Shown: positions 30,805 through 39,255, counted from the stretch's first letter. The stretch is DNA of 46,403 bases from Gracilinema caldarium (GCF_029265695.1 NZ_JAJUHW010000021.1:1-46403); one strand, 5' to 3'. A program made the numbers and translations. The notes: generated from the sequence alone by a model not told the origin.

Positions 30805-32429
30805 CCAGGTCCCTGAAAGCAACTATCCTACTCTCTCTCTTTGCCTCCTTATTTTTTGCTTCTTGTCTTTCAAAAAGCCCGCGGATAGAGTCCATTGATC
30901 CCCGTATTGGCAGCCTCGGAGAAGTATTAACCATTCGGGGACAGCATTTTGGAAAAGAACGGGGAGAAAATTATGTGACTATAGGCGGGATTATCCCCAC
31001 CGCTTCCGCATATATCCAATGGCAGGATGATTTGATTGCCTTAAGAACCCCTGATTTTGGAGATTCAGGCCTCGTGTATGTCCATGTGAACGGGAAACGG
31101 AGCAATGCCAGCCTCTTTACCAACCGGTCTGTCATGCCCCAGCGTATTACCGACACCCAAACAGGCAGCGGCCCTGCCCTTTCATCCCTGGCCCCTGTTT
31201 CTGGGCGAATAGGCTCCCTCGTTACCCTTCAGGGGAGCAGCTTTGGTGCAGCCAGAGACAAATCCAAGGTTCTTTTTAGCTGGAATTCTGAAAATTCCCT
31301 GAATGCTCTCGGGGACACAAGCCAAAGCTTAAAAACCGTAGAAGTATCAGATACAGAACTAGGATATGAATACTGGAGCGACCGGGAAATACGAATTCGA
31401 GTTCCCGATGGGGCTATCAGCGGTGCTGTACAGGTTGTTACCGATCAGGGAACGAGCATGCCCCTTTTCTTTGATGTGGTTGATAAACCGGGCTCTAAGA
31501 TGTTCAAAGATAAAAAGAGCTATGCAATTTCATATGGGGTAGATGTAAAAATTCAAAAAGCAGCTGTCCCTAATGCATTGTACCTCTGGATTCCAATCCC
31601 AACAATCAGCGCTCAGCAGCGCATATCCCAGCAGCTTGCCAGATCTATCGACCCCTTTGTGGAAAATTACCTTGGTTCATCCCTTTTCCAGATCAAGGAT
31701 CTTCAGACCGGAACAAACAATACTATTACAGTCTCCTATGTGGTCGATGTATACGCGGTAGAAACTTCAGTGAGAGCCCAGTCTGTTGTACGCAATACCA
31801 ATGCGCCTATTCATAGTTTATATACCCAGAGCAGCTCCCTGATACCCTCGGATAATCAGGAAATTCAGAAAAAGGCAAATGCGGTTGTAGGGAAAGAGCA
31901 AAATCCCTATATTCAAGCCCAGCGTATTTATGAATGGCTGACCGCCCAGGGCGGTATCCGGCAGGAACCGGTACAAACAAGTTTAATCGAGGCTATGAAG
32001 AAGCAAGTGCTTGATGCATATACCGCAAGTCTCTTGTTCTGTGCGATGGCCCGATCGCTCAATATTCCAGCAATTCCCGACGCGGGAGTACTGGTAAATA
32101 AATCGAGGGAAACGAGAAAACATTATTGGGCAGAGTTCTGGGTTGATGGATTGGGCTGGATACCTGTGGATCCTGCCATGGGAGCCTCCGCTGTACCCGA
32201 ATCCTTTGTGTTCCGTTCCGATGCAGCCAGCTATTATTTTGGCAATGTGGACAGCCAGCGGATTAGCTTTTCCCGTGGTATAATCAATTTGTCATCCATG
32301 GATCCAAAGGGGAAAATTGTACAGCGGGATAGAGAATATGCCCTACAGAATATTTGGGAAGAATCTACAGGGACCCTAGAGTCCTATTCATCTCTCTGGA
32401 GCGATGTACTCGTTACCGGAGTATATTAG
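30801..32429 (+). CDS. TIG-domain / transglutaminase-like lipoprotein, catalytic Cys missing
   Basis: A 542-residue predicted lipoprotein (lipobox FASC, Cys22). Two TIG/IPT immunoglobulin-like domains (about 28-110, IDPRIGSLGEVLTIRGQHFG; and 130-225, APVSGRIGSLVTLQGSSFG) are followed by a beta-rich region and a transglutaminase-like core (about 375-470). Its landmarks are AQRIYEWLTAQGGI, FCAMARSLNIPAI, HYWAEFWVDGLGWIPVDPAMG. The catalytic His441 and Asp457 are present, but the family's Gly-x-Cys is Leu-Asp-Ala at 404-406, so the nucleophile appears lost. It is probably a binding or sensing protein rather than a cross-linking or protease enzyme. It is encoded in the ECF sigma operon with a four-base overlap to the preceding gene. 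Confidence 0.83.
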   Translation: MTRSLKATILLSLFASLFFASCLSKSPRIESIDPRIGSLGEVLTIRGQHFGKERGENYVTIGGIIPTASAYIQWQDDLIALRTPDFGDSGLVYVHVNGKRSNASLFTNRSVMPQRITDTQTGSGPALSSLAPVSGRIGSLVTLQGSSFGAARDKSKVLFSWNSENSLNALGDTSQSLKTVEVSDTELGYEYWSDREIRIRVPDGAISGAVQVVTDQGTSMPLFFDVVDKPGSKMFKDKKSYAISYGVDVKIQKAAVPNALYLWIPIPTISAQQRISQQLARSIDPFVENYLGSSLFQIKDLQTGTNNTITVSYVVDVYAVETSVRAQSVVRNTNAPIHSLYTQSSSLIPSDNQEIQKKANAVVGKEQNPYIQAQRIYEWLTAQGGIRQEPVQTSLIEAMKKQVLDAYTASLLFCAMARSLNIPAIPDAGVLVNKSRETRKHYWAEFWVDGLGWIPVDPAMGASAVPESFVFRSDAASYYFGNVDSQRISFSRGIINLSSMDPKGKIVQRDREYALQNIWEESTGTLESYSSLWSDVLVTGVY

Positions 32430-32437
32430 GAAATAAT

Positions 32438-33121
32438 ATGGTTACGGTTATTTCACTGGGCGGTTCCATAGTTGCCCCCGATGGTGTTGATTCGGATTTT
32501 ATTGCCGCTTTTATCGCTCTGCTTAAGACAGAACTTGCGGCGGATGAAAAAAGGCGTTTTATACTGGTAGTTGGCGGCGGCGGCCCCGCTCGAAAATACC
32601 AGCAAGCCTACCGAGCAATTGTCCCAAACGGATCTGATGAACAGGCGGACTGGATTGGTATTATGGCTACCCGCCTCAATGCCCAGCTGCTTAAGGCGGT
32701 TTTGGGGGATTTATGTACCCAGGATGTAGTTACCGATCCCTCCCAAGTAGGGCCCTTTGTGGGCCGTGTGCTGGTTGCCGCAGGCTGGAAGCCAGGCTTT
32801 TCCACCGATTTTGATGCGGTACTCCTGGCAGAACGATTCCAGGCAGACAAGATTATAAATCTTTCTAACATTGCTAAGGTTTATACCGATGATCCTCGGA
32901 AAAATCCTGAGGCAAAACCGATTGATTCCATTTCCTGGGCCGATTTTAGAGCCATAGTTGGAGATGACTGGGTTCCGGGGAAAAATGTGCCCTTTGACCC
33001 CGTTGCAAGCCGCCATGCGGCCAAGATCGGTCTTAAGGTAATCTGTGCCGCCGGAAAGGACCTAGAGAACCTCAGAAAAATCCTTTCCGCTCAGGATTTT
33101 TTCGGTACCACCATAGGTTAG
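32438..33121 (+). CDS. pyrH: UMP kinase, archaeal-type amino-acid-kinase fold
   Basis: A 227-residue kinase of the amino-acid-kinase superfamily making UDP from UMP. Motifs: VISLGGSIVAPDG (P-loop-like), ILVVGGGGPARKYQ, TQDVVTDPSQ, LVAAGWKPGFSTDFDAVLLAERF, IINLSNIAKVYTDDPRKNPEAK, PFDPVASRHAAKIGLKV. The form is nearer to the archaeal type of UMP kinase than to the usual bacterial PyrH, as I recall for other spirochaetes. AGGAAAT precedes the ATG, eight bases after the lipoprotein stop, so it is the last gene of the sigma-factor run. It ends nine bases from the convergent LPP20-like gene. Confidence 0.87.
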   Translation: MVTVISLGGSIVAPDGVDSDFIAAFIALLKTELAADEKRRFILVVGGGGPARKYQQAYRAIVPNGSDEQADWIGIMATRLNAQLLKAVLGDLCTQDVVTDPSQVGPFVGRVLVAAGWKPGFSTDFDAVLLAERFQADKIINLSNIAKVYTDDPRKNPEAKPIDSISWADFRAIVGDDWVPGKNVPFDPVASRHAAKIGLKVICAAGKDLENLRKILSAQDFFGTTIG

Positions 33122-33130
33122 CGACGCTGG

Positions 33131-34852
33131 CTAAAACAGGTAGGTACATCCAAAGGTAAAGGCGTGCAGAACCGAGGTTTCTTCGAACTTCACGCCCATA
33201 TCGGTGAGGGGGCTGCGGATTAAGCCTTCCCAGCCCACATTCCAGGCAAAGGGCCGCAGGAATGGCAGCCTGAACAAACAATTGAATGCGGCCGAACCAA
33301 TCCAAAAAGAGGATTGTTGCGCGGAACCAGCACGAACCCTGGAAGAAAGGTCCAATTCAAAGCCAATAGAGCGTGATGGACGAAGTATGCTTTGCAGCCC
33401 TCCATTAACATAGGCAAGCATATGCTGTGTTTCTCCAGGGAACTCCCAGCTCAGTGTATTGACCCATAGAAAATAATTTTTTTGCTGTCCCTGTATGTTT
33501 CCCGGAAGCCCCCAGACAGCTTCAATCGCGGTAATCGGCTTCTGCTCCTTCCGATTCCAGTCCCAGCGGATCCCAAGTCCGAGTACACTCCGTCTGAAAA
33601 AACCTAAAGCCATTTGCTGCCGGATATTCAAAGGATCGGCCTCAAAAAGGGATTCTGAACCGGATAGGACCTGAGTTCGTCCCCATAAGCCGCCGCCAGC
33701 GCTTAATGGCAGCGACCCTTCTGCCGTAAGAGCTAAACGCAGGGGTACCGATACGGTTTCTGGTCCCCTGTCCCCTGGCTTTATCCCCATGGGGAACCGG
33801 AAACCCATAGAAATAAAATGAGCCGGTTCGTGGTTCACCACCCAACAAAGAGCCGATACGGTCTTTGAACGCCAGAGCAATTCACCGGAAATTTGACCAT
33901 GAATAGAGTTGAGCTGTTTTTCGAGGCCTTGAATACGCAGATCCAATAGGGATGCCCGTTTTGCAAGGTAACTTTCAGAATCTCTTGTTTGGGATTTCTC
34001 AAGTCCCTCAGTAGCCCGAAGAAACTGCTTTCTTTGCACCACTGCGGCTTCCTGCTGCTGGCGGCACTGTACCGCTGCAGTTTCAAGCTGCTCCTTGGTA
34101 TATCCCTGAGGGCTTGCTGCAATCCTGGCCAAGCTATCGCGGTTTGTTTCGATACCAAGCAGCGCCTGCTCTATCTGATCGAAAAGAGCAAGTATTTGTC
34201 CCGTACTTTGGGCTATAGTCAGCTGACGCTGGGCCGTTCTCACCCGTTCTATACCTTTAACGCTTGTGTCTTTTAATGAATGGGTAAGCAGCTTTAGTTC
34301 CGCCGCTTTCCGTTTACCCCGGGAAGAAAAATAAAAAGCATCGTCCACCGGGTCTAGGTAACGCAATACCGCTTCTAACTTAGTCTGGGCTTGCGAATAA
34401 TAGGTTTCGGCGCTTCCTAAATTTCCTTCATTTTCAGCCCGTCCAGCATTTTGGAGAAGCGCTTCTATTGCAGGGATTTCCTCTTCCGTCTGGTCTAAAA
34501 GGTTCGTAAGTGTCGTTGCATAACGGCCAACATAGAGCGCTTCCGCAAGCCCTTCATCTATTTCCAGCACCGCAGTAGCCTCCCAGGAGCCCAAGGGTGT
34601 CTTGCGGGTTTCCTGGGTTACTATTCTTCCGTTTCTTAAAGCTTCAGGAGCAAAAAGATCCCGGTACAGTACATCTCGGTGAAGCACGGTAAAAACCATT
34701 TTGTTAATCGCATCAAGCTGGGCAGCCTCGACAGCCGCTTCTTTGCTGTTGCCCTTTCCCTGACCTGAGGCTGTATATGTGCCTTGGCTCTGTGGGAATA
34801 ACGAATAGGCTCCACACAGTAATATAGAAATCGCAATATATATGTTTTTCAT
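33131..34852 (-). CDS. LPP20-like N-domain protein with outer-membrane-like C-terminus
   Basis: A protein of about 573 residues with a signal peptide (ILLCGAYSLFPQ). The N-terminal domain (about 25-120) is of the LPP20/SHS2-like kind: GQGKGNSKEAAVEAAQLDAINKMVF, then a beta region ending WEATAVLEI. A long helical/coiled-coil region with a TPR-like hairpin spans 130-305 (AENEGNLGSAETYYSQAQTKLEAVLRYL). The last 260 residues are aromatic, strand-rich and end FTFGCTYLF, as for an outer-membrane barrel with C-terminal aromatic residue. I use ATG 34852; a TTG two codons upstream sits closer to the AAGGA site and is possible. Confidence 0.8.
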   Translation of the reverse strand: MKNIYIAISILLCGAYSLFPQSQGTYTASGQGKGNSKEAAVEAAQLDAINKMVFTVLHRDVLYRDLFAPEALRNGRIVTQETRKTPLGSWEATAVLEIDEGLAEALYVGRYATTLTNLLDQTEEEIPAIEALLQNAGRAENEGNLGSAETYYSQAQTKLEAVLRYLDPVDDAFYFSSRGKRKAAELKLLTHSLKDTSVKGIERVRTAQRQLTIAQSTGQILALFDQIEQALLGIETNRDSLARIAASPQGYTKEQLETAAVQCRQQQEAAVVQRKQFLRATEGLEKSQTRDSESYLAKRASLLDLRIQGLEKQLNSIHGQISGELLWRSKTVSALCWVVNHEPAHFISMGFRFPMGIKPGDRGPETVSVPLRLALTAEGSLPLSAGGGLWGRTQVLSGSESLFEADPLNIRQQMALGFFRRSVLGLGIRWDWNRKEQKPITAIEAVWGLPGNIQGQQKNYFLWVNTLSWEFPGETQHMLAYVNGGLQSILRPSRSIGFELDLSSRVRAGSAQQSSFWIGSAAFNCLFRLPFLRPFAWNVGWEGLIRSPLTDMGVKFEETSVLHAFTFGCTYLF

Positions 34853-34913
34853 AGACAATCATTCCTTTTTTTAGTATGTTATCGATAATATAACGCAATG
34901 AAACTAATTATCA

Positions 34914-34941
34914 TCAAAAGTGACCGACTTTTGCAATTGGC
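34914..34941 (-). repeat. Dispersed palindromic element, copy 3 (inverted, partial)
   Basis: The plus strand shows TCAAAAGTGACCGACTTTTG followed by CAATTGGC. This matches the reverse complement of 39163-39197 at 26 of 28 positions. It sits in the divergent promoter region between the LPP20-like and the CoA-binding protein genes, unlike the other copies, which follow stop codons. Confidence 0.6.
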
Positions 34942-34980
34942 TTAAATAAATAAGGTTTTTAAAGGAGACAGCACGATATT

Positions 34981-35358
34981 ATGAGTAACGCTACTGAACG
35001 CACTGTGGTTGTCCTTGGTGCAAGCAACAACCCTGACAGGTATTCATACAGGGCGGTGCGGGAACTTTTATCCCATGGATTCAAGACCATACCGGTTAAC
35101 CCTCATCTGAATGAGATCCTTGGTTTACCGGTTATTTCGTCTTTAAAAGATATCAATGAGGGGGTAGATACCCTCACGGTTTATGTTTCTCCGAAACATT
35201 CTTCGGTACTAAAAGAGGAAATACTAGCATTAAAACCCCGGAGGGTCATTTTTAATCCCGGAGCAGAAAACGAAGAACTGGAAAAAGCACTTGATATATC
35301 GGGGATTCCTTATCTCCATGCATGCTCTTTAGTGCTGCTTTCTACCGGAAGATTTTGA
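34981..35358 (+). CDS. CoA-binding-domain protein (YccU type)
   Basis: A 125-residue Rossmann-fold protein of the CoA_binding_2 family: VVVLGASNNPDRYSYRAVRELLSHGFKTIPVNPHLNEILGLPV, then VDTLTVYVSPKHSSVL, RVIFNPGAENEELEKAL, and ending HACSLVLLSTGRF. These features fit E. coli YccU-like proteins, which bind CoA by sequence but have no established enzyme activity. Length is normal. GGAGA lies upstream. The gene stands alone, divergent from the LPP20-like gene, and is followed by a stretch of GC-rich hairpins. Confidence 0.87.
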   Translation: MSNATERTVVVLGASNNPDRYSYRAVRELLSHGFKTIPVNPHLNEILGLPVISSLKDINEGVDTLTVYVSPKHSSVLKEEILALKPRRVIFNPGAENEELEKALDISGIPYLHACSLVLLSTGRF

Positions 35359-35389
35359 AAAATCCTGAAGAGACATATTGCGGGGCGTT

Positions 35390-35456
35390 ACGGGGCAACA
35401 TCGGATGGGCTGCCACAACTAGATAAAAAGTGAAGGTGGCCAGTTATGTGCCCCGT
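35390..35456. other. GC-rich structured intergenic segment
   Basis: ACGGGGCA (35390-35397) pairs perfectly with TGCCCCGT (35449-35456). Inside, CCACAACT and AGTGAAGGTGG can form a further stem. The fold is about 67 nt and lies between two converging genes. It could be a structured RNA, part of the 3' end of the CoA-binding gene's mRNA, or a repeat family member. Confidence 0.4.
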
Positions 35457-35465
35457 AGAGGGGGT

Positions 35466-35511
35466 GGGGTCCTGTCGTGCAGGGCCCCAGGGGGAGACTT
35501 CCCCCTTATTT
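35466..35511 (+). terminator. Double GC-rich hairpin, probable terminator of the CoA-binding gene
   Basis: GGGGTCCTG (35466-35474) pairs with CAGGGCCCC (35480-35488, one G-U pair). Directly after it GGGGGA (35490-35495) pairs with TCCCCC (35500-35505), followed by TTATTTAAA. The T-rich tail is on the plus strand only and overlaps the stop of the convergent gene. Confidence 0.55.
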
Positions 35512-36036
35512 AAAGACGATATTAAACTTGCCACCGATATAATATAAGAATCCAATGTTGGTCGACTCAGGTAACATAAACCCAATCGCGCCACCGCCAA
35601 GGCGGAACGAATTTCCGAATCTATACCAAAGCGACAGGTCTGGCATGAACACTTTTCCGTTTTCGAATCGGGTCTGTCCCAAGGCATACATGCCAAAGAA
35701 CCCACCACCCATCTGAGCTACCGCGGTAAGGTTCCAAATATCCGCTTCGATGAATGCATTGGGCCAAAAAATAGAAGCGATTAAAAAGGTATACATCCTG
35801 AGCCCGAGGCCAGCTCTCAGAGAACCGAAATCGAACTGATAGTAGAGATCTATTTCCGGAATTGGGAAAATGTAGTCAGTAAGAAACTTATTCACTTCGG
35901 GATCGCTGAACACTTCATTTCCCGATACCGAACCTGCCCCACGTGGGATTTCGATACCGAGATCGATCCTCAGTTGGGCAAAGGCGGGTAAGCTGAGAAG
36001 CAACAGCATAGCTATAATGACACTACACCGTTTCAT
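35506..36036 (-). CDS. Small exported, barrel-like outer-membrane protein, function unknown
   Basis: A 176-residue protein with a signal peptide (MKRCSVIIAMLLLLSLPAFAQ). The mature part is made of amphipathic, aromatic-rich strands (EIDLYYQFDFGSLRAGLGLRMY, WNLTAVAQMGGGFFGMYAL, NIGFLYYIGGKFNIVF) and ends on a strand with Phe/Lys, as in an eight-stranded barrel. There is no named family I can support. AAGGAGG precedes the ATG. The leader (about 90 bases) contains a stem CATGCAC/GTGCATG. Confidence 0.78.
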   Translation of the reverse strand: MKRCSVIIAMLLLLSLPAFAQLRIDLGIEIPRGAGSVSGNEVFSDPEVNKFLTDYIFPIPEIDLYYQFDFGSLRAGLGLRMYTFLIASIFWPNAFIEADIWNLTAVAQMGGGFFGMYALGQTRFENGKVFMPDLSLWYRFGNSFRLGGGAIGFMLPESTNIGFLYYIGGKFNIVFK

Positions 36037-36061
36037 AAGATACCTCCTTATTTTTCCCGCA

Positions 36062-36111
36062 CATGCACTGCTCCAAAAAACATCTTTCTACAGGATGCAA
36101 GCCCGTGCATG
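36062..36111 (-). other. Leader hairpin upstream of the barrel-like protein gene
   Basis: CATGCAC (36062-36068) and GTGCATG (36105-36111) are a perfect 7-bp inverted repeat within the predicted 5' leader of the minus-strand gene starting at 36036. Confidence 0.35.
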
Positions 36112-36134
36112 ATTGAGAAAGAGCACAGAACTCT

Positions 36135-36140
36135 CTATGT
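36135..36140 (-). promoter_or_regulatory. Extended -10 promoter for the barrel-like protein gene
   Basis: On the minus strand TGATATACT gives an extended -10 (TG-N-TATACT). A weak -35 lies 16-17 bases upstream. The start would be near 36128, with a leader of about 90 bases. Confidence 0.5.
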
Positions 36141-36158
36141 ATTAAGTATATCACATCC

Positions 36159-36188
36159 TTGAAAAGATTCCATGTTTTTATGTAGTAT
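36159..36188 (+). promoter_or_regulatory. Candidate sigma-70 promoter of the PPi-phosphofructokinase gene
   Basis: TTGAAA (36159-36164), an 18-base spacer and TAGTAT (36183-36188) would start transcription near 36195, about 50 bases before the ATG. It lies back to back with the minus-strand promoter at 36135. Confidence 0.45.
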
Positions 36189-36245
36189 AACGCACGCATT
36201 GTGGTTCTTTGCGATTTTGTTATTTTTGAGCGAAGGAGTCTTGTC

Positions 36246-37901
36246 ATGGAAATATCTGCTCTGCAAAAGGCTCGGTATGCGTACCGGCCTAAACTTCCGG
36301 CCATTTTGACTGCGCCGGTATCTGAAATTGCCGTTGAGTTTGGTGCTCCTACCGAATCGGTAGCAGATCAGGCGGATCTGCGGGCCCTCTTTAAGCATAG
36401 TTACGGGAAACCGATTGCCCGCTTTGTAAAAGGAAAAAACGAAAAAATCACTCGAAAACTTACGGTTGGTGTTATTCTGTCGGGCGGCCAAGCTCCCGGG
36501 GGACACAATGTTATTGCAGGCCTCTATGATGGGCTCAAGAAGGGCAACAAGGATTCCAAACTCTATGGTTTCCTGGGCGGCCCCAGCGGACTTATCGAAA
36601 ACAAGGTGGTCGAGATTACCGATGCTTTTATGGATGAGTACCGGAACACGGGCGGCTTTGACATGATTGGTTCTGGACGCACCAAGATTGAAAGTCCCGA
36701 ACAGTTTGCCGCATCTTTGGAAACCGCTAAAAAACTTGGGCTTGATGCGGTGGTTATTATTGGCGGCGATGATTCCAATACCAATGCGGCCCTGCTTGCG
36801 GAATATTTCCTGGACAAGGGGGCTCCGATTCAGGTTATCGGCTGCCCAAAAACTATCGATGGGGACCTGAAAAACGAACACATTGAAACGTCTTTCGGAT
36901 TTGATACGGCCACCAAGACCTACAGCGAACTGATTGGCAACATCGGCCGGGATGCTAACAGTGCAAAAAAATACTGGCACTTTATAAAGCTCATGGGCCG
37001 CTCGGCAAGCCATATTACCCTTGAATGTGCCTTGCAGACCCAGCCCAACATTTGTCTTATCAGCGAAGAAGTGGAAGCAAAAAAGCTTGCCCTCGGCCAG
37101 ATTGTAGACCAGATCTGCGATTCCGTGGTTAAGCGGGCAGCCAATAAGGAAAATTTCGGCGTGGTGCTTATCCCCGAGGGTCTTGTGGAATTTGTCCCCG
37201 AAATGAAAAAACTGATTGCGGAACTTAACGACCTCATGGCCCACTATGCCGATGAATTTGCAGGCCTTTCGGGTTTTGAAGCCCAGACTGCCTGGCTTGG
37301 CAAAAAGCTGACCGCTGAATCGGCCAAGGTTTTTGCGAGCCTCCCCGCAGAAATTGCCAAGCAGCTCCTCATGGACCGGGATCCCCATGGCAACGTGCAG
37401 GTCTCCCGCATCGATACCGAAAAGCTCCTCATCGGCATGGTTGAGCAGCGGCTAGCGGAACTGAAAAAGGCCGGTACTTATACGGGCAAGTTCAGCGCCC
37501 TGGCCCACTTCTTTGGCTATGAAGGCCGCTGCGCGTTCCCCTCCAATTTTGATGCCGATTATACCTATGCTCTTGGCTTTACCGCCTTTGTACTCATTGC
37601 CTCGGGCCTGACCGGGTACCTTTCCAGCGTGAAGAACCTGACTGCCCCCGCAGACCAGTGGATCGCCGGCGGTGTTCCGCTTACCATGATGATGAACATG
37701 GAACAGCGGCATGGCAGCAAGAAACCGGTTATCCGCAAGGCATTGGTCGAGCTTGAAGGCAAACCATTTAAGGCCTTTGCGGCAAAACGGGCTGAATGGG
37801 CGGTTAAGACCAGCTTCCTCTTCCCCGGCGCTATCCAGTACTATGGACCCGCCGAGGTCTGCGACCAGCCGACCAAGACCCTGATCCTTGAACATTCTTG
37901 A
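36246..37901 (+). CDS. pfp: Pyrophosphate--fructose-6-phosphate 1-phosphotransferase (PPi-PFK, long form)
   Basis: A 551-residue glycolytic/gluconeogenic enzyme phosphorylating fructose-6-phosphate reversibly with PPi. The PPi-type active site is seen as GGDD (173-176; the second Asp marks PPi in place of ATP use) and [11 protein letters not shown] with catalytic Asp205/Asp207. Also present are [33 protein letters not shown] and [10 protein letters not shown]. The length and inserted C-terminal lobe fit the long PFP clade found in spirochaetes and plants. The start at 36246 has AAGGAG eight bases upstream; extending 15 codons further upstream lacks a site. The gene appears monocistronic. Confidence 0.96.
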   Translation: MEISALQKARYAYRPKLPAILTAPVSEIAVEFGAPTESVADQADLRALFKHSYGKPIARFVKGKNEKITRKLTVGVILSGGQAPGGHNVIAGLYDGLKKGNKDSKLYGFLGGPSGLIENKVVEITDAFMDEYRNTGGFDMIGSGRTKIESPEQFAASLETAKKLGLDAVVIIGGDDSNTNAALLAEYFLDKGAPIQVIGCPKTIDGDLKNEHIETSFGFDTATKTYSELIGNIGRDANSAKKYWHFIKLMGRSASHITLECALQTQPNICLISEEVEAKKLALGQIVDQICDSVVKRAANKENFGVVLIPEGLVEFVPEMKKLIAELNDLMAHYADEFAGLSGFEAQTAWLGKKLTAESAKVFASLPAEIAKQLLMDRDPHGNVQVSRIDTEKLLIGMVEQRLAELKKAGTYTGKFSALAHFFGYEGRCAFPSNFDADYTYALGFTAFVLIASGLTGYLSSVKNLTAPADQWIAGGVPLTMMMNMEQRHGSKKPVIRKALVELEGKPFKAFAAKRAEWAVKTSFLFPGAIQYYGPAEVCDQPTKTLILEHS

Positions 37902-37988
37902 TTTTCTGATACAAAGGCGCCGGCGGTTTTTAATTAATATAAGACCGCCGGGGCTCGCCATTACATTTGCCACAAGGAGGGGGCTCTT

Positions 37989-39161
37989 ATGATAGATCGC
38001 TCCGCCTATTACGATGATGCACAATGGGAGCGGTTTATGACCGCCGCGGAAGGGAAAGAGACCCCCTTTATTCTTGTGGATTTGGGCATTATTCGCCGTA
38101 ACTACGAACGGCTTGCCCAGCTTTTTCCCTTTGCAAAACAATACTATGCGGTAAAAGCAAATCCTGCTCCTGAAGTTATTACACTCCTTCACCGTCTCGG
38201 TTCTAATTTTGATATTGCATCCCGATGGGAACTGGACAAGGTGTTATCCCTGGGGGTCGCTCCCGAACGGATTTCTTATGGAAACACCATTAAGAAAGCT
38301 CGCGATGTGGAGTATTTTTACCAAAAGGGGGTCCGTCTATTTGCAACAGACAGTAAAACCGACCTGCACAACATTGCGAGCAAGGCACCGGGCTCCCGTA
38401 TTTATGTGCGGATTCTAGTAGAAGGGTCCCAATCGGCAGACTGGCCCCTGTCACGCAAATTCGGCTGTCACCCGGATATGGCCTACAGTCTCCTTGTGGA
38501 AGCCAGAAGCCTGGGGCTTGAACCCTACGGTATTTCTTTTCATGTGGGAAGCCAGCAGCGGGATATTGGGCAGTGGGACGAAGCAATTGCAAAAACCAAC
38601 TATCTGTTTCGCGCCCTGGAAGAAGAAGAGGGCATAAAGCTAAAAATGATAAACATGGGGGGCGGGTTCCCGGCCCATTATACGGTTCCAACCCATGAAC
38701 TGACGACCTACGCCAAAGAAATTACCCGCTATTTGCACGAAGATTTTGGCGAAGAACTGCCTGAAATAATCCTTGAACCAGGCCGCTCCATGGTTGGGGA
38801 TGCGGGGATTATTGTAAGCGAAGTGGTCCTCGTTTCCCGTAAAAACAATACGGCCCTGCAGCGCTGGGTATACACCGATGTGGGTAAGTTCAATGGATTG
38901 ATTGAAACCCTGGATGAGGCTATTAAATACCCTGTGGTTACCACCATGCAGCCGGGGCTCAAAGAGGGAGACGTGATACTTGCCGGGCCTACCTGTGACA
39001 GCATGGATATTATGTACGAAAAGGCGGGCTATCAGCTGCCCTTGAATCTCGCTCCCGGCGATAAGCTCTACTGGCTTTCCACTGGGGCCTATACATCAAG
39101 CTATGCGGCTGTAGAGTTTAATGGATTCCCCCCGATAAAAACCTATTTTATCGAAGAATAG
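37989..39161 (+). CDS. Ornithine/lysine-type decarboxylase (fold type III PLP enzyme)
   Basis: A 390-residue alanine-racemase-fold decarboxylase. PLP lysine is Lys56 in YYAVKANP. Other marks are FDIASRWELDKVLSLGV, ISYGNTIKKARDV, SFHVGSQQRD, MGGGFPAHY, ILEPGRSMVGDAG, and catalytic Cys336 in GPTCDSMD, with YTSSYAAVEFNGF near the end. The C-x-S-x-D active-site sequence and length fit ornithine decarboxylase (putrescine synthesis) better than diaminopimelate decarboxylase. Lysine as an alternative substrate cannot be excluded. AAGGAGG lies before the ATG. A dispersed palindrome starts two bases after the stop. Confidence 0.9.
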   Translation: MIDRSAYYDDAQWERFMTAAEGKETPFILVDLGIIRRNYERLAQLFPFAKQYYAVKANPAPEVITLLHRLGSNFDIASRWELDKVLSLGVAPERISYGNTIKKARDVEYFYQKGVRLFATDSKTDLHNIASKAPGSRIYVRILVEGSQSADWPLSRKFGCHPDMAYSLLVEARSLGLEPYGISFHVGSQQRDIGQWDEAIAKTNYLFRALEEEEGIKLKMINMGGGFPAHYTVPTHELTTYAKEITRYLHEDFGEELPEIILEPGRSMVGDAGIIVSEVVLVSRKNNTALQRWVYTDVGKFNGLIETLDEAIKYPVVTTMQPGLKEGDVILAGPTCDSMDIMYEKAGYQLPLNLAPGDKLYWLSTGAYTSSYAAVEFNGFPPIKTYFIEE

Positions 39162-39162
39162 T

Positions 39163-39224
39163 GCCAATTTCAAAAGTCGGTTACTTTTGAAATTGGCTTT
39201 GCGATTGCTTGCGTTTGCGTTGCA
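39163..39224. repeat. Dispersed palindromic element, copy 4 (most complete)
   Basis: GCCAATTTCAAAAG (39163-39176) and CTTTTGAAATTGGC (39184-39197) form a perfect 14-bp inverted repeat around the loop TCGGTTA. The tail TTTGCGATTGCTTGCG-GTTGCA up to 39224 is shared with copy 2. The element begins directly after the decarboxylase stop codon. It has only three T after the stem, so it is a weak terminator at best. Confidence 0.75.
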
Positions 39225-39255
39225 ACCGCTGCACTTAATCGCAGATCTCAAGGTA

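Noticed and set aside
36135-37388. A 417-codon open frame on the minus strand opposite PPi-PFK
   Set aside because: It is antisense to an unmistakable enzyme gene, has no family resemblance, and arises from the codon bias of the plus strand.
37920-37951. Hairpin CCGGCGGT/ACCGCCGG after PPi-PFK as a terminator
   Set aside because: The T run is inside the loop and GC-rich sequence follows the stem, so it does not fit a Rho-independent terminator; its role is unclear.
39163-39197. The palindrome after the decarboxylase gene as an ordinary terminator
   Set aside because: The stem is AT-rich with only three T after it, and near-identical sequence recurs at three other loci, one of them in a promoter region.
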